This document shows positions 1 to 8,312 of a stretch of 28,792 nt of DNA, one piece after another. Made by a program: the position numbers and the translations under genes. The notes under the pieces are model-generated. The model saw only the letters and a list, made by a program, of their open reading frames with translations. It made no database searches and had not been told where the DNA came from. Position 1 is the stretch's first letter, and the number at the start of each line of letters is the position of its first letter. Source of the DNA: CAZPZZ01 sp964591245 (GTDB lineage: Bacteria > Acidobacteriota > Vicinamibacteria > Vicinamibacterales > UBA8438); NCBI GenBank assembly GCA_964591245.1, contig CAZPZZ010000042.1, forward strand, positions 1 to 28,792, written 5' to 3'.

Positions 1-212
1 CGGCACGTCGCGAGTTACCGTATGAGCGTGGGCTCGCCTCGCACTGCGTGTGATGTTCACGCTCGGTTTGGTCTCTCTGGTTTTTCCAACTGCACGGTAG
101 GTCTGTCGAGCTAGAGGCATCAAGGTAATGCGTGCGCGTGGCTATCCGTACGGGGCTGAAAGTCCCCCAGGGTAGGGCGCTTTTCCCCATAGATACGGGT
201 GAGCGGACAGTT

Positions 213-1841
213 ATGACACAGAACAATGCGCAGGTTCCATACGGGACCATTGAGGGGCTCAAGCAAAACTGGAAAGCGGACGTGCTGTCCGGCTTTCTGG
301 TCTTTCTCATTGCGTTGCCGTTGTGCCTCGGGATCTCGCTGGCGTCAGGGTATCCGGCAATCGCGGGGATCTTTACCGCGATCATTGGCGGCATCTTATC
401 CGCGCGCTTCAGCAATTCTGAGCTGACCATCAAGGGGCCTGCGGCGGGATTGATCGTCATCGCGTTGGGCTGCGTCACCGAATTCGGATTTACCGGTGGT
501 GCTGATCCTGCAGCGGATATCCAGGCCTACCGGTTAGCCCTTGGCGTGGGCGTCGCGGCCGGGGTGATCCAGATCCTGCTGGGGCTCTTCCGCGCGGGGA
601 TTCTGGGTGAGTTTTTTCCCACCGCCGCGGTGCACGGGCTGCTCGCGTCCATCGGGGTCATTATCATCGCCAATCAGTTCCCAACCGTGCTCGGGGTAAC
701 GGGGGAGGGTGGTCCGCTTGCTCGTCTGGCAAGTTTCCCCAGTTACATCATGGAGATGAATCCTGCTATCGCGGTCATCGGTCTGGTGAGCCTGTTGATC
801 ATGTTCTGCTATCCACTGATCAAGAGTCCACGCCTGAAGGTCGTACCCGCGCCCATGGTCGTGCTCCTGGTTGCGGTTCCGCTGGGGATGTATTTCCGTT
901 TACCGGAGGAGCACGCGTACGCATTTGCGGGAGCCTCGCACGAGCTGGGCCCGAGATTTCTCGTCGACGTGCCGAGCAATCTGTTTAGCGCACTGGTCTT
1001 TCCCGATTTCTCGGGGCTTGCGAGCTCCACCGGCGCGCGATACATCATCTTGTTCTCGCTTATCGGTAGCCTGGAATCGCTCTTGAGCGCGAAAGCTATC
1101 GATCAAATCGATCCTTACAGGCGGAAAACCAATCAAGACAAGGATCTCGTTGCCGTTGGCATCGGCAACACCTGCTCCGCGTTCGTTGGTGGCCTCCCCA
1201 TGATCTCGGAGATCGTGCGTAGCAGGGCGAACATCGACAACGGGGCCCAAACCCGGTTCGCCAACATGTTTCATGGGATCTTCCTGCTCGTCTTCGTTGC
1301 GCTCGTTCCCATGCTGATCAACCGGATACCCCTCGCTGCTCTGGCTGCCATGCTCGTGTTTACTGGGTTTCGGCTGGCCTCGCCCCAGGAGTTCAAGCAC
1401 ATGTACCACGTGGGCCGCGAGCAGCTCATCATCTTCGTGTCTACCATTCTCGGTGTGCTGGCCACGGACCTCCTGGTGGGGATCGGTATCGGCATCCTGG
1501 TGAAGGCGGTGATTCATATCGTCAACGGTGCTCCCATTGCTTCGCTGTTTAAGGCAAATATCAACGTCGATACGGAAAGCGGCACTGTGTCCGTAGAGAA
1601 GTCGGCCATCTTCAGCACCTGGATCTCCCTCAAGAGTCGAATCGAGAGCCTGAAAGGCTGTCCCCGGGTTGTCGTGGACCTCTCGAAGACGGCACTCGTC
1701 GACCACACAGTGATGTCGAATTTAGAGGAACTGTCGCGGGAGTTCAGAGAGAGTCAGCGGGAACTTATCGTCTCCGGCCTAGATGATCACGAGGCGATCT
1801 CTGGGCATCCGCAGGCGGCTCGGAAAAGCCAGCGAGGATAA
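213..1841 (+). CDS. SulP-family anion (probably bicarbonate) transporter with C-terminal STAS domain
   Basis: This is an inner-membrane SulP/SLC26-type permease of 542 aa. The N-terminal ~430 residues are strongly hydrophobic with many membrane helices, and include the early 'ALPLCLGISLASG' and 'IKGPAAGLIVIALG' segments typical of SulP cores. A soluble C-terminal part (about residues 455-535) has the STAS pattern, including 'RVVVDLSKTALVDHTVMSNL'. I chose ATG 213, which gives MTQNNAQ and then the first helix. An in-frame upstream start at 132 would add 27 polar residues unlike the family. It lies directly upstream of dabB and dabA on the same strand, 45 bases before dabB. SulP members can carry sulfate, bicarbonate or other anions, and the neighbourhood argues for inorganic carbon. 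The substrate is inferred; the family call is firm. Confidence 0.9.
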   Translation: MTQNNAQVPYGTIEGLKQNWKADVLSGFLVFLIALPLCLGISLASGYPAIAGIFTAIIGGILSARFSNSELTIKGPAAGLIVIALGCVTEFGFTGGADPAADIQAYRLALGVGVAAGVIQILLGLFRAGILGEFFPTAAVHGLLASIGVIIIANQFPTVLGVTGEGGPLARLASFPSYIMEMNPAIAVIGLVSLLIMFCYPLIKSPRLKVVPAPMVVLLVAVPLGMYFRLPEEHAYAFAGASHELGPRFLVDVPSNLFSALVFPDFSGLASSTGARYIILFSLIGSLESLLSAKAIDQIDPYRRKTNQDKDLVAVGIGNTCSAFVGGLPMISEIVRSRANIDNGAQTRFANMFHGIFLLVFVALVPMLINRIPLAALAAMLVFTGFRLASPQEFKHMYHVGREQLIIFVSTILGVLATDLLVGIGIGILVKAVIHIVNGAPIASLFKANINVDTESGTVSVEKSAIFSTWISLKSRIESLKGCPRVVVDLSKTALVDHTVMSNLEELSREFRESQRELIVSGLDDHEAISGHPQAARKSQRG

Positions 1842-1886
1842 GTCGTCTCTGCTCGAGGGCGGTCTTCTAGTTCAGCTGAAAGTCAT

Positions 1887-4472
1887 TTGGAGTACATCTT
1901 GAATTACTACCCGATTCTTATTCCGTTCGCGCCGCTGGTGGCAGCGATCTACAGTGCTTTTCAGAGCCGTAGGGGTGGCGAAGGAAACTACGGCGTTGGC
2001 GTGTTCGCACATGTCATCGCAGTGGTGGTTTCTTTTGTGACGCTGGGCCTGGTCGCTTCTGATCCTGCGGCCGCCCTTCTAGTGCTCTGTGAGACACCCT
2101 GGGAGTTCCTGCCGACGATTGCGTTGTCGATCGATCGATTGAGCGCCGTAATGATGGTGTTGATCGCGTCGGTCGGTCTAGTGATGTACCGGTACTCCAT
2201 CCGCTACTTGCAGTCTGAGCATGGACAGTCGCGGTATCAGGCCTTGCTGGCGCTCACAGTTTCCACGCTGCTGGTGATGGTGTCGAGTCGTGATCTGGTA
2301 TTGCTCTTTCTGGCCTGGCAATTATTGAGTTGGTTGCTGTGTCACCTGGCCTACAACTACGCTCATCTCCCCACGGCACGCAGTGCCTTTAGAACCTTCA
2401 TCATCTTGCGCGTGGGGGACGTCGCATTTCTTGCAGGTATCGTGCTGGCGTATCAACTGTGGGGGACGGTCGAGTTTTCAGAGCTCTTTGAGCGCGCTGC
2501 GCAGAATCCCGTGGTGTTGCAGCCGATCGCCGGAATTGAACTCAGCGGCGTGACGGCGGTGACGTTGCTGATTTTTGTTGGCGCGATGAGCCAATCGGCC
2601 CAGTTCCCATTGCATATGTGGCTGCCAGAGTCTCTGTTTGCTCCGACTCCCACCACTGGGCTTCTTCACGCAGGGATCATCAATGCCGGGGGGTTTCTGC
2701 TGACCAGGCTCGCGCCGCTGTATGTCCTGAGTCCCCCGGTATTGCACGTCGTCTTTGTGATCGGTCTGGTGACCGCAGTCCTGGGCACGAGCATGATGCT
2801 TGTCCAGAACGACATCAAGAAAGCACTGGGATACTCCACCATCGGACAGATGGGCTACATGATCATGGAGTGTGGGGTGGGCGCTTTCTCGCTGGCTATT
2901 TTTCACCTCATTGCTCATGGTCTGTTCAAAGCCACGATGTTTCTGAACTGTGGCCACGTGATTCACGAAACGCGCCACGAACCCATGCGACCGGAGACAC
3001 AGGGTGTCGGGCCTGCATTGAGTGTCGGCAGCTGGGTGGGGGGCTTTGTTTTATCGCTTGCGTTGCCATTCCTCATTGTCTATGCGGCCCACGAGTTGCT
3101 TCACGTCCCGCTGCGTGATTCGCAAGGATTGGTGATTTTTCTGTTCTTTAGCTGGGTTACGGCGTCGCAGGCCATGTTGACGTTGTATCGGTTGCGCGGG
3201 GCCGGTGCGTTCAAACCGCAAGGGGTCCTGCTGTTGGCTGTGACAGGCGTCACGTTGATATATCTCTTCGCGGCAGAAGTCTTCACCGCCTTTTTATATC
3301 CGGTGCCGGAGACCCTGACCGCCTACTACCAGGCAGCCTCCCTGCCCGGCGGTGTGTTCATGAGCATCCTTGTGGGGGCTGTGGGCCTCATCGTTGTGGG
3401 ATGGGCCGGGGCGTACACGAAGCGGCAAGGACGAGCGGTCAATCACCCGCAGGTGATTACCAGTCTTCAGACCGCGTTGTACCTCTTGTTCATGAACCGT
3501 CTCTATCTGGATACGGTGTCACTCAGAGTTCGGCTCGTGGCCAAGAAAACGATGGAGGCGTTGGACGCGAGTCGGGCGTTCCTGGCGATTGCATCGCTGG
3601 CGGGAATCGTGATCGCGAGCCAAGGCCTCGTTTCAGTGTTGGCGCTACCGCCGGGAAATCTCGCGGGACTCTTGGTGTCAATACTGCTGGTGCCACTGTT
3701 TCCGTTCCATGGCGCCTATACCTGGGGCCTCACGAGATTCCCGGGGGGCGCAGCGATCGCCCTGGCCGGACTGATGCCGCTGGTCGGGGTATACGGGATG
3801 ACGGCACTTGTCCCCACGCTACCGTCAAGCGCTCTTACCGGTATGGCGTTCCTGGCCTTGCTTGGCGCGATCTATGCCTCGATCAAGGCTGCCGTGCAAA
3901 CACACGTTCCGCAACTGGTCGCGTATACGAGTCTTGCCTTGTACTCCATTCTTTGGTGGCACGTTGCGAGTGTGGGGACCGTGGCGCCAGACGCGATCGT
4001 GTATGCCAGCGCGGTAGTGCTGGTTACGGTGGGCATGATGTTGGCTTGGAATCGCGTGCAGGTTCGATATGGGAACCTGGGCGTGAGTCAACTTCCCGGG
4101 CTTGCCCGTCCGATGCCAAAGTTTGGCTTCTGTTTGGCGTTGCTGGTGATGGCGGCGGTCGGATTGCCGCCTTTCGGATTGTTTTTTGGCTACCTGGGAA
4201 TGTTGCTTGCCTCGTCGACCATGTCCGTCGGGCACGTGATCGTACTGTTTACGTGGTTTGGCGTGTCCTGGTATCTGTTCAAGCTACTGCAGCGACTACT
4301 CTTTGGGCCGCACCGCTCCGACTTACGCTATGACGATCTGCGTCCCGCGGAGGTCCTGGCGCTCGCGGTCATTCTCGTATTGTTGGTTTCACTTAGCGTG
4401 GCGCCTCAGGATTGGTTCGGCGCTGGCGTGACGGAAGTAGCACGTACCGTCGTAGAGGGCAGGGGAGTATGA
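1887..4472 (+). CDS. dabB: DabB-type proton-channel subunit (NuoL-like) with an extra NuoM-like C-terminal half
   Basis: This is the membrane subunit of a DAB inorganic-carbon accumulation complex, a relative of the Mrp/NuoL antiporter family. It is expected to pass protons that drive DabA. Residues 1-480 are NuoL-like, with 'SAQFPLHMWLPES' at 237-249, 'PTPTTGLLHAG' at 253-263, 'NDIKKALGYSTIGQMGYM' at 308-325 and 'HGLFKATMFL' at 344-353. Residues ~560-850 repeat the family pattern and look like the distal half of NuoM: 'PLFPFHG' at 603-609, 'QLVAYTSLALYS' at 676-687, 'LPPFGLFFGYLG' at 760-771 and 'LLQRLLFGP' at 800-808. As I recall, DabB is usually about 500-560 aa, so 861 aa is unusual. The positions of NuoL Glu144 and Lys229 appear to be Gln145 and Gln236. 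The start is an unusual TTG at 1887, and no ATG is near. Its stop overlaps the dabA start (ATGA). Confidence 0.87.
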   Translation: MEYILNYYPILIPFAPLVAAIYSAFQSRRGGEGNYGVGVFAHVIAVVVSFVTLGLVASDPAAALLVLCETPWEFLPTIALSIDRLSAVMMVLIASVGLVMYRYSIRYLQSEHGQSRYQALLALTVSTLLVMVSSRDLVLLFLAWQLLSWLLCHLAYNYAHLPTARSAFRTFIILRVGDVAFLAGIVLAYQLWGTVEFSELFERAAQNPVVLQPIAGIELSGVTAVTLLIFVGAMSQSAQFPLHMWLPESLFAPTPTTGLLHAGIINAGGFLLTRLAPLYVLSPPVLHVVFVIGLVTAVLGTSMMLVQNDIKKALGYSTIGQMGYMIMECGVGAFSLAIFHLIAHGLFKATMFLNCGHVIHETRHEPMRPETQGVGPALSVGSWVGGFVLSLALPFLIVYAAHELLHVPLRDSQGLVIFLFFSWVTASQAMLTLYRLRGAGAFKPQGVLLLAVTGVTLIYLFAAEVFTAFLYPVPETLTAYYQAASLPGGVFMSILVGAVGLIVVGWAGAYTKRQGRAVNHPQVITSLQTALYLLFMNRLYLDTVSLRVRLVAKKTMEALDASRAFLAIASLAGIVIASQGLVSVLALPPGNLAGLLVSILLVPLFPFHGAYTWGLTRFPGGAAIALAGLMPLVGVYGMTALVPTLPSSALTGMAFLALLGAIYASIKAAVQTHVPQLVAYTSLALYSILWWHVASVGTVAPDAIVYASAVVLVTVGMMLAWNRVQVRYGNLGVSQLPGLARPMPKFGFCLALLVMAAVGLPPFGLFFGYLGMLLASSTMSVGHVIVLFTWFGVSWYLFKLLQRLLFGPHRSDLRYDDLRPAEVLALAVILVLLVSLSVAPQDWFGAGVTEVARTVVEGRGV

Positions 4473-7264
4473 CATCCAAGACCAACTCGGATTCTGGTGG
4501 GACACATCCGGACATCCGGAACCTGGTATCGCAGGCGGCGGGAACCATTGCCCATTATTGGCCGATGCCGACCTTCGTTCATCACAATCCCTTGCATAGC
4601 CTGGAGTCGATTCATTTCGAAGACGCTGTGCGGGTGGGGCGCCGCTTTGTCGGGGGAAATGGCTATCTGCCAAATGAGACCTTTCGAGAATATTATCGGT
4701 CAGGCAGGATCCGTCCGGAACATGTTGAAGCCGCGCTTCGGTCACGGGCCCAGGATGAGCAGGTGGCCCTGGCCGAACGGCGAGTGAGTCATTTTGACGT
4801 CTTGCGCGCCCATCTTCTGTCTGGTATCTCGGCACCCGCGGACGAGACGCTCGAAGCCCTTGTCAATCGGTCTACGGATGGGACGTTACTGCGTGAGCTT
4901 GCCGACCGGCTCACTCCCGTGCTGAAGCCACGAGGAGAAGAAGCAGACGTGGTCGGTCGGAGCATGACTCTTACGGAGTGGTGCGATCGGGCGTTGGACA
5001 CGTGGCTCACGGATCCGATTGATCGGGAGCTCATTAAATGGTGCGAAGCCTTCCTGGACGAAGGGCATGCCTCGTGGGCGATGCCCGGTAGAGAAAAGGG
5101 GTTTTACCTGGCGTGGCGATTCCTCGCCGCGAAGGAATGGTCGTCGTGCGGTATCAGTGAGAGTGGCCGGAAAATTCGGAATCTCCCAACATCGCCTGAA
5201 GAGGCATTGCTGGAACATCTAGATGCGCTCGGTATTCCCGAGGACTGTCGGCAGGACTATTTATCACTTCAATTGACGGCACTCTGCGGTTGGGCAAGCT
5301 TTATCAACTGGCGGGGCGAGTTGAGCGAGGGGTATGAATGGCAGGAGGCGTATCCCATCGATCTTGTGCAGTATCTTGCTGTCCGATTGTGGTACGAGCG
5401 CGAGCTGGTCAGTCAGGCGTGTCAGAGCGAGATCGGGATCGAAGGGACATTCCCTGCCGTCACGTCCTGGATTCAACGTGACAGGACTGAAGCGGGTGCA
5501 AGGCATGATGACCAAGCTGGAGTTTTCTCGGCGGCACTTCGATTGCGTGACTTAGCCCGGAGCTTGGGGGTTGACCCGGGCACACTGTTGGAGTCGTCGC
5601 CCGACCATCTGCAGACGCTGTTGGACTGGCTCGATGCCTGGCCGGAGTCCGAACACGGCCCCGTGTGGCTAAAGGCGTTCGAGGCCGGTTATCAAGAGGA
5701 TCTGCTTCGTAAGATCGCGGCGGGCGCCAACGATTCACAAGTGTCTGGGGGCTCAAATTCCAGGCCAGACGCGCAGGCCATGTTCTGTATCGATGTCCGC
5801 TCTGAACCCTTTCGTCGTAATCTGGAGGCGGTCGGGCGCTACGAGACCATTGGGTTTGCCGGTTTCTTCACTGTCTTCATCCGGCACCAGGCGCATGGTA
5901 GTCATCACTTGACCGAGCAGTATCCCGCGATCGCGGAGGCCAAGCACACGGTATTCGAACTAGCCAGCGGTAATCAGGACGAGCTGCTCGCCCGACACGA
6001 AGCCGGAAAGACGTTCTTTCATACCATCCACGAGTTGATACACGATCTAAAAGCGCACGTGCTAACGCCCTATATCACCGTTGAGTCATTGGGATGGTTG
6101 TTTGGTGTGCCGCTGTTCGGCCGAACGTTTTTTCCGCGTCTGTATCGTAAGTGCCGTGAGAAGTTCACCGGCACCGTGAGTCCTGCTATTGCGACCAACG
6201 TCACGATTGACGCAGCGACAAAGGATGAGGACGTCACGCTCGGGCTTTCACTGAGCGAGCAGGTGTCGACGATGGAGGCGGCGCTGCGCACGATCGGGCT
6301 GACCAGTAACTTTGCACGCCTTGTGCTGGTGTGTGGGCATGGCAGTTCATCGGACAACAACCCGTTCGAGGCGGCGCTTCACTGTGGGGCCTGTGGGGGC
6401 CACCCTGGCAAGGCGAACGCCCGGGTCTTTGCGGCGATCGCCAACAAGCCGGAAGTACGTGCAAAGCTGGCGGATGGCGGGATTGCGATCCCCGAGGACA
6501 CCCACTTCATTGCGGGACTGCATGATACGACGACCGACGCTGTTGTCATCTTTGATCAGGAAGACATTCCCCCCACACATCACGAGGACATTGCGCGACT
6601 GGCCGAGGGGCTCCGTGCTGCGGCCGGAAGGACTAACCAGGAGCGATGTGCCCGGTTGCCGCTCGTGGAAAAGGACCCCTCACCCGTGACGGTAGCGCGT
6701 GAGATCGATCGCCGTGCCGGGGACTGGAGTGAGGTACGACCAGAATGGGGGCTCTCGGGTAACGCTGCCTTCATTGTGGGCAGCCGTGAACTATCCAGGC
6801 AGATCGATCTACAGGGGCGTGTTTTCCTAAACAATTATGATTACCAGGGGGATCCGTCGGGGGCACTGCTCCAGGGGGTGTTGGCCGGACCTGCCGTTGT
6901 TGGGCAATGGATCAACAGTGAACACTATTTTACGGCGACGGATCCGGAAGTCTACGGCAGTGGTAGCAAGATCTATCACAACGTGGTCGGTCGTTTCGGG
7001 ATCATGGCCGGTCCACAGAGTGATTTGAGAACAGGGTTGGCCAGGCAATCGGTTATGAATGGTCCCATGCCGTACCATGAGCCTCTGAGATTGCTTGTCG
7101 TGATCGAAGCACCTCGCGATCGCATTATCGAGGTGTTACAAGAATTGCCCCACGTCCAACAGCTATTCGACAACGAATGGATCCAACTCGTCGCCGTGGA
7201 TCGCGATGGGGACAGTCTGCTGTATCGTTACGAGCCGACACAGAAGTGGGCCAGGGTTGCATAA
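4469..7264 (+). CDS. dabA: DabA (DUF2309), zinc-dependent inorganic-carbon accumulation subunit
   Basis: This is the cytoplasmic-side subunit of the DAB complex, a distant beta-carbonic-anhydrase-like protein thought to convert CO2 to bicarbonate vectorially when coupled to DabB. The predicted zinc and active-site residues are visible: Cys440-x-Asp442-x-Arg444 in 'MFCIDVRSEPFRRN', His624 in 'CGHGSSSDNNPFEA' and Cys639 in 'HCGACGGHPGKANAR'. The 15-residue spacing between His and Cys matches what is known for the Halothiobacillus protein. Other family segments are 'HHNPLHSLE' near the N terminus and 'DHTHF'-like 'PEDTHFIAGLHDTTTD'. The protein is 931 aa, within the usual range. I chose ATG 4469 because it follows AGGGGAG and overlaps the dabB stop in ATGA, implying translational coupling. 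An upstream in-frame start at 4412 would overlap dabB by 61 bases. Confidence 0.96.
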   Translation: MTSKTNSDSGGTHPDIRNLVSQAAGTIAHYWPMPTFVHHNPLHSLESIHFEDAVRVGRRFVGGNGYLPNETFREYYRSGRIRPEHVEAALRSRAQDEQVALAERRVSHFDVLRAHLLSGISAPADETLEALVNRSTDGTLLRELADRLTPVLKPRGEEADVVGRSMTLTEWCDRALDTWLTDPIDRELIKWCEAFLDEGHASWAMPGREKGFYLAWRFLAAKEWSSCGISESGRKIRNLPTSPEEALLEHLDALGIPEDCRQDYLSLQLTALCGWASFINWRGELSEGYEWQEAYPIDLVQYLAVRLWYERELVSQACQSEIGIEGTFPAVTSWIQRDRTEAGARHDDQAGVFSAALRLRDLARSLGVDPGTLLESSPDHLQTLLDWLDAWPESEHGPVWLKAFEAGYQEDLLRKIAAGANDSQVSGGSNSRPDAQAMFCIDVRSEPFRRNLEAVGRYETIGFAGFFTVFIRHQAHGSHHLTEQYPAIAEAKHTVFELASGNQDELLARHEAGKTFFHTIHELIHDLKAHVLTPYITVESLGWLFGVPLFGRTFFPRLYRKCREKFTGTVSPAIATNVTIDAATKDEDVTLGLSLSEQVSTMEAALRTIGLTSNFARLVLVCGHGSSSDNNPFEAALHCGACGGHPGKANARVFAAIANKPEVRAKLADGGIAIPEDTHFIAGLHDTTTDAVVIFDQEDIPPTHHEDIARLAEGLRAAAGRTNQERCARLPLVEKDPSPVTVAREIDRRAGDWSEVRPEWGLSGNAAFIVGSRELSRQIDLQGRVFLNNYDYQGDPSGALLQGVLAGPAVVGQWINSEHYFTATDPEVYGSGSKIYHNVVGRFGIMAGPQSDLRTGLARQSVMNGPMPYHEPLRLLVVIEAPRDRIIEVLQELPHVQQLFDNEWIQLVAVDRDGDSLLYRYEPTQKWARVA

Positions 7265-7349
7265 TGCGTGTGCAATCTCAACTCATACATGGCGGGCCGC
7301 AGGTAACCGTCTGGGTTCGTCACGGCTTTTGGATTGAAACGGAGAATGC

Positions 7350-8177
7350 ATGAGCATGATCGTCGCTAACCATCGGCTGAGCTTGGGTCATGACGGTGCC
7401 TCTCATTGGCATTGTCCCGCGGCCGTGAGGGTCCTAATTGCCATCGTCATGGCGGCGACGATTTATGGAATCAACGTGTCGGCCCAGGCCGAAGATCGCC
7501 GAACGGAGTCCAACGGTCGCGCCTGGTATATGTATTTCGGCGACCATCCGATCCGCAACAACAGCCCCTGGGGCTTCCACTTCGACGGCCAGCTCCGTAT
7601 GGAAGGTGCGTTCGAACGACGGAATCAACTCTTGCTCAGGCCTGGTCTGAACTACGACTTGAACGAGACCGTACAGTTTTCTGGCGGCTACGCCTTCATC
7701 AATACGAATCCTCCCGAGGAGTCACCGCCGAACTTCGATGTGCCGGAGAATCGCGTGTGGCAGCAGCTGATTCTCAGGCAGCGAGTTGGCACGGTCGGGC
7801 TGACGCATCGGTATCGCCTGGAGCAACGTTTCATCGGCAATGTCACTGGGAACGATGCTGGCGAAGGCGAGGTGCTTGATCATTTCCACGTCAACCGGTT
7901 TCGTTATTTCATCAAAGGGACGGTGCCCCTGTATCGAGATGACCGGTACGTGGCGTTTTACAACGAACTCATGGTCGGTTTCGGCGATAACGTCAAACGG
8001 AACATCTTCGACCAGAATCGAGCCTACGGCGCCATCGGCTTTCGGACGGGGCCCTCGACGAGTTTCGAGATCGGTTATCTGCTTCAGACCGTCCAGAGCC
8101 CGACCGGCAATGTAATCCAGCATAACCACACGTTTCAGCTCGGGTACTTCACCTCGCGACCCCTCTGGCCCCGTTGA
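7350..8177 (+). CDS. DUF2490 family outer-membrane beta-barrel protein
   Basis: This 275-aa exported protein has a long positively charged N terminus, a hydrophobic segment (about 27-42) and a plausible cleavage after 'VSAQA'. The mature part matches the DUF2490 pattern: 'AWYMYFGDHPI', 'LLLRPGLNYDLNE', 'RVWQQLILRQR', 'RYRLEQRFI', 'RFRYFIKGTVPL' and 'NIFDQNRAYGAIGFR'. It has alternating hydrophobic strands and ends in strand-rich sequence. DUF2490 members are predicted outer-membrane barrels of unknown function. Two starts are close together: ATG 7350, after GGAGA, and ATG 7356, with slightly better spacing. It lies 85 bases after dabA on the same strand, with no strong terminator seen, so it may be cotranscribed. 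A role as a porin for the carbon-uptake system is only an inference. Confidence 0.85.
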   Translation: MSMIVANHRLSLGHDGASHWHCPAAVRVLIAIVMAATIYGINVSAQAEDRRTESNGRAWYMYFGDHPIRNNSPWGFHFDGQLRMEGAFERRNQLLLRPGLNYDLNETVQFSGGYAFINTNPPEESPPNFDVPENRVWQQLILRQRVGTVGLTHRYRLEQRFIGNVTGNDAGEGEVLDHFHVNRFRYFIKGTVPLYRDDRYVAFYNELMVGFGDNVKRNIFDQNRAYGAIGFRTGPSTSFEIGYLLQTVQSPTGNVIQHNHTFQLGYFTSRPLWPR

Positions 8178-8312
8178 AATCGACGAGCACGAACGCGATG
8201 GGTTCCCCGTGGCCGTTTTACGGAGGCGGCAAGGCAGCGGGTAGAGTGCTGGACCGTCTGGCCGGGACTGCCAGGGAACCGGGAGCCCTAGACGCGCGCA
8301 CGTCCGCTTCTA

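Noticed and set aside
1..131. Possible 3' end of a gene entering from the left edge
   Set aside because: The open frames are at most 36 codons and show no recognisable sequence.
154..170. GGGG...CCCC stem in the SulP leader, considered as a riboswitch
   Set aside because: It has only four consecutive pairs and no known riboswitch core.
132..212. Longer start for the SulP gene
   Set aside because: It adds 27 polar, arginine-rich residues not seen in SulP proteins; ATG 213 fits the family.
900..1706. Long minus-strand open frame inside the SulP gene
   Set aside because: It is antisense to a clear transporter, rich in His/Arg/Gln, and shows no domain; it is a by-product of GC-rich codon use.
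3401..4333. 310-codon plus-strand open frame inside dabB
   Set aside because: It lies in another frame of the antiporter-like gene and encodes Arg/Gly-rich sequence with no membrane or domain pattern.
8258..8274. CTGGC/GCCAG stem between the DUF2490 gene and the convergent PQQ gene
   Set aside because: It has only five base pairs and no T run, too weak to call a terminator.
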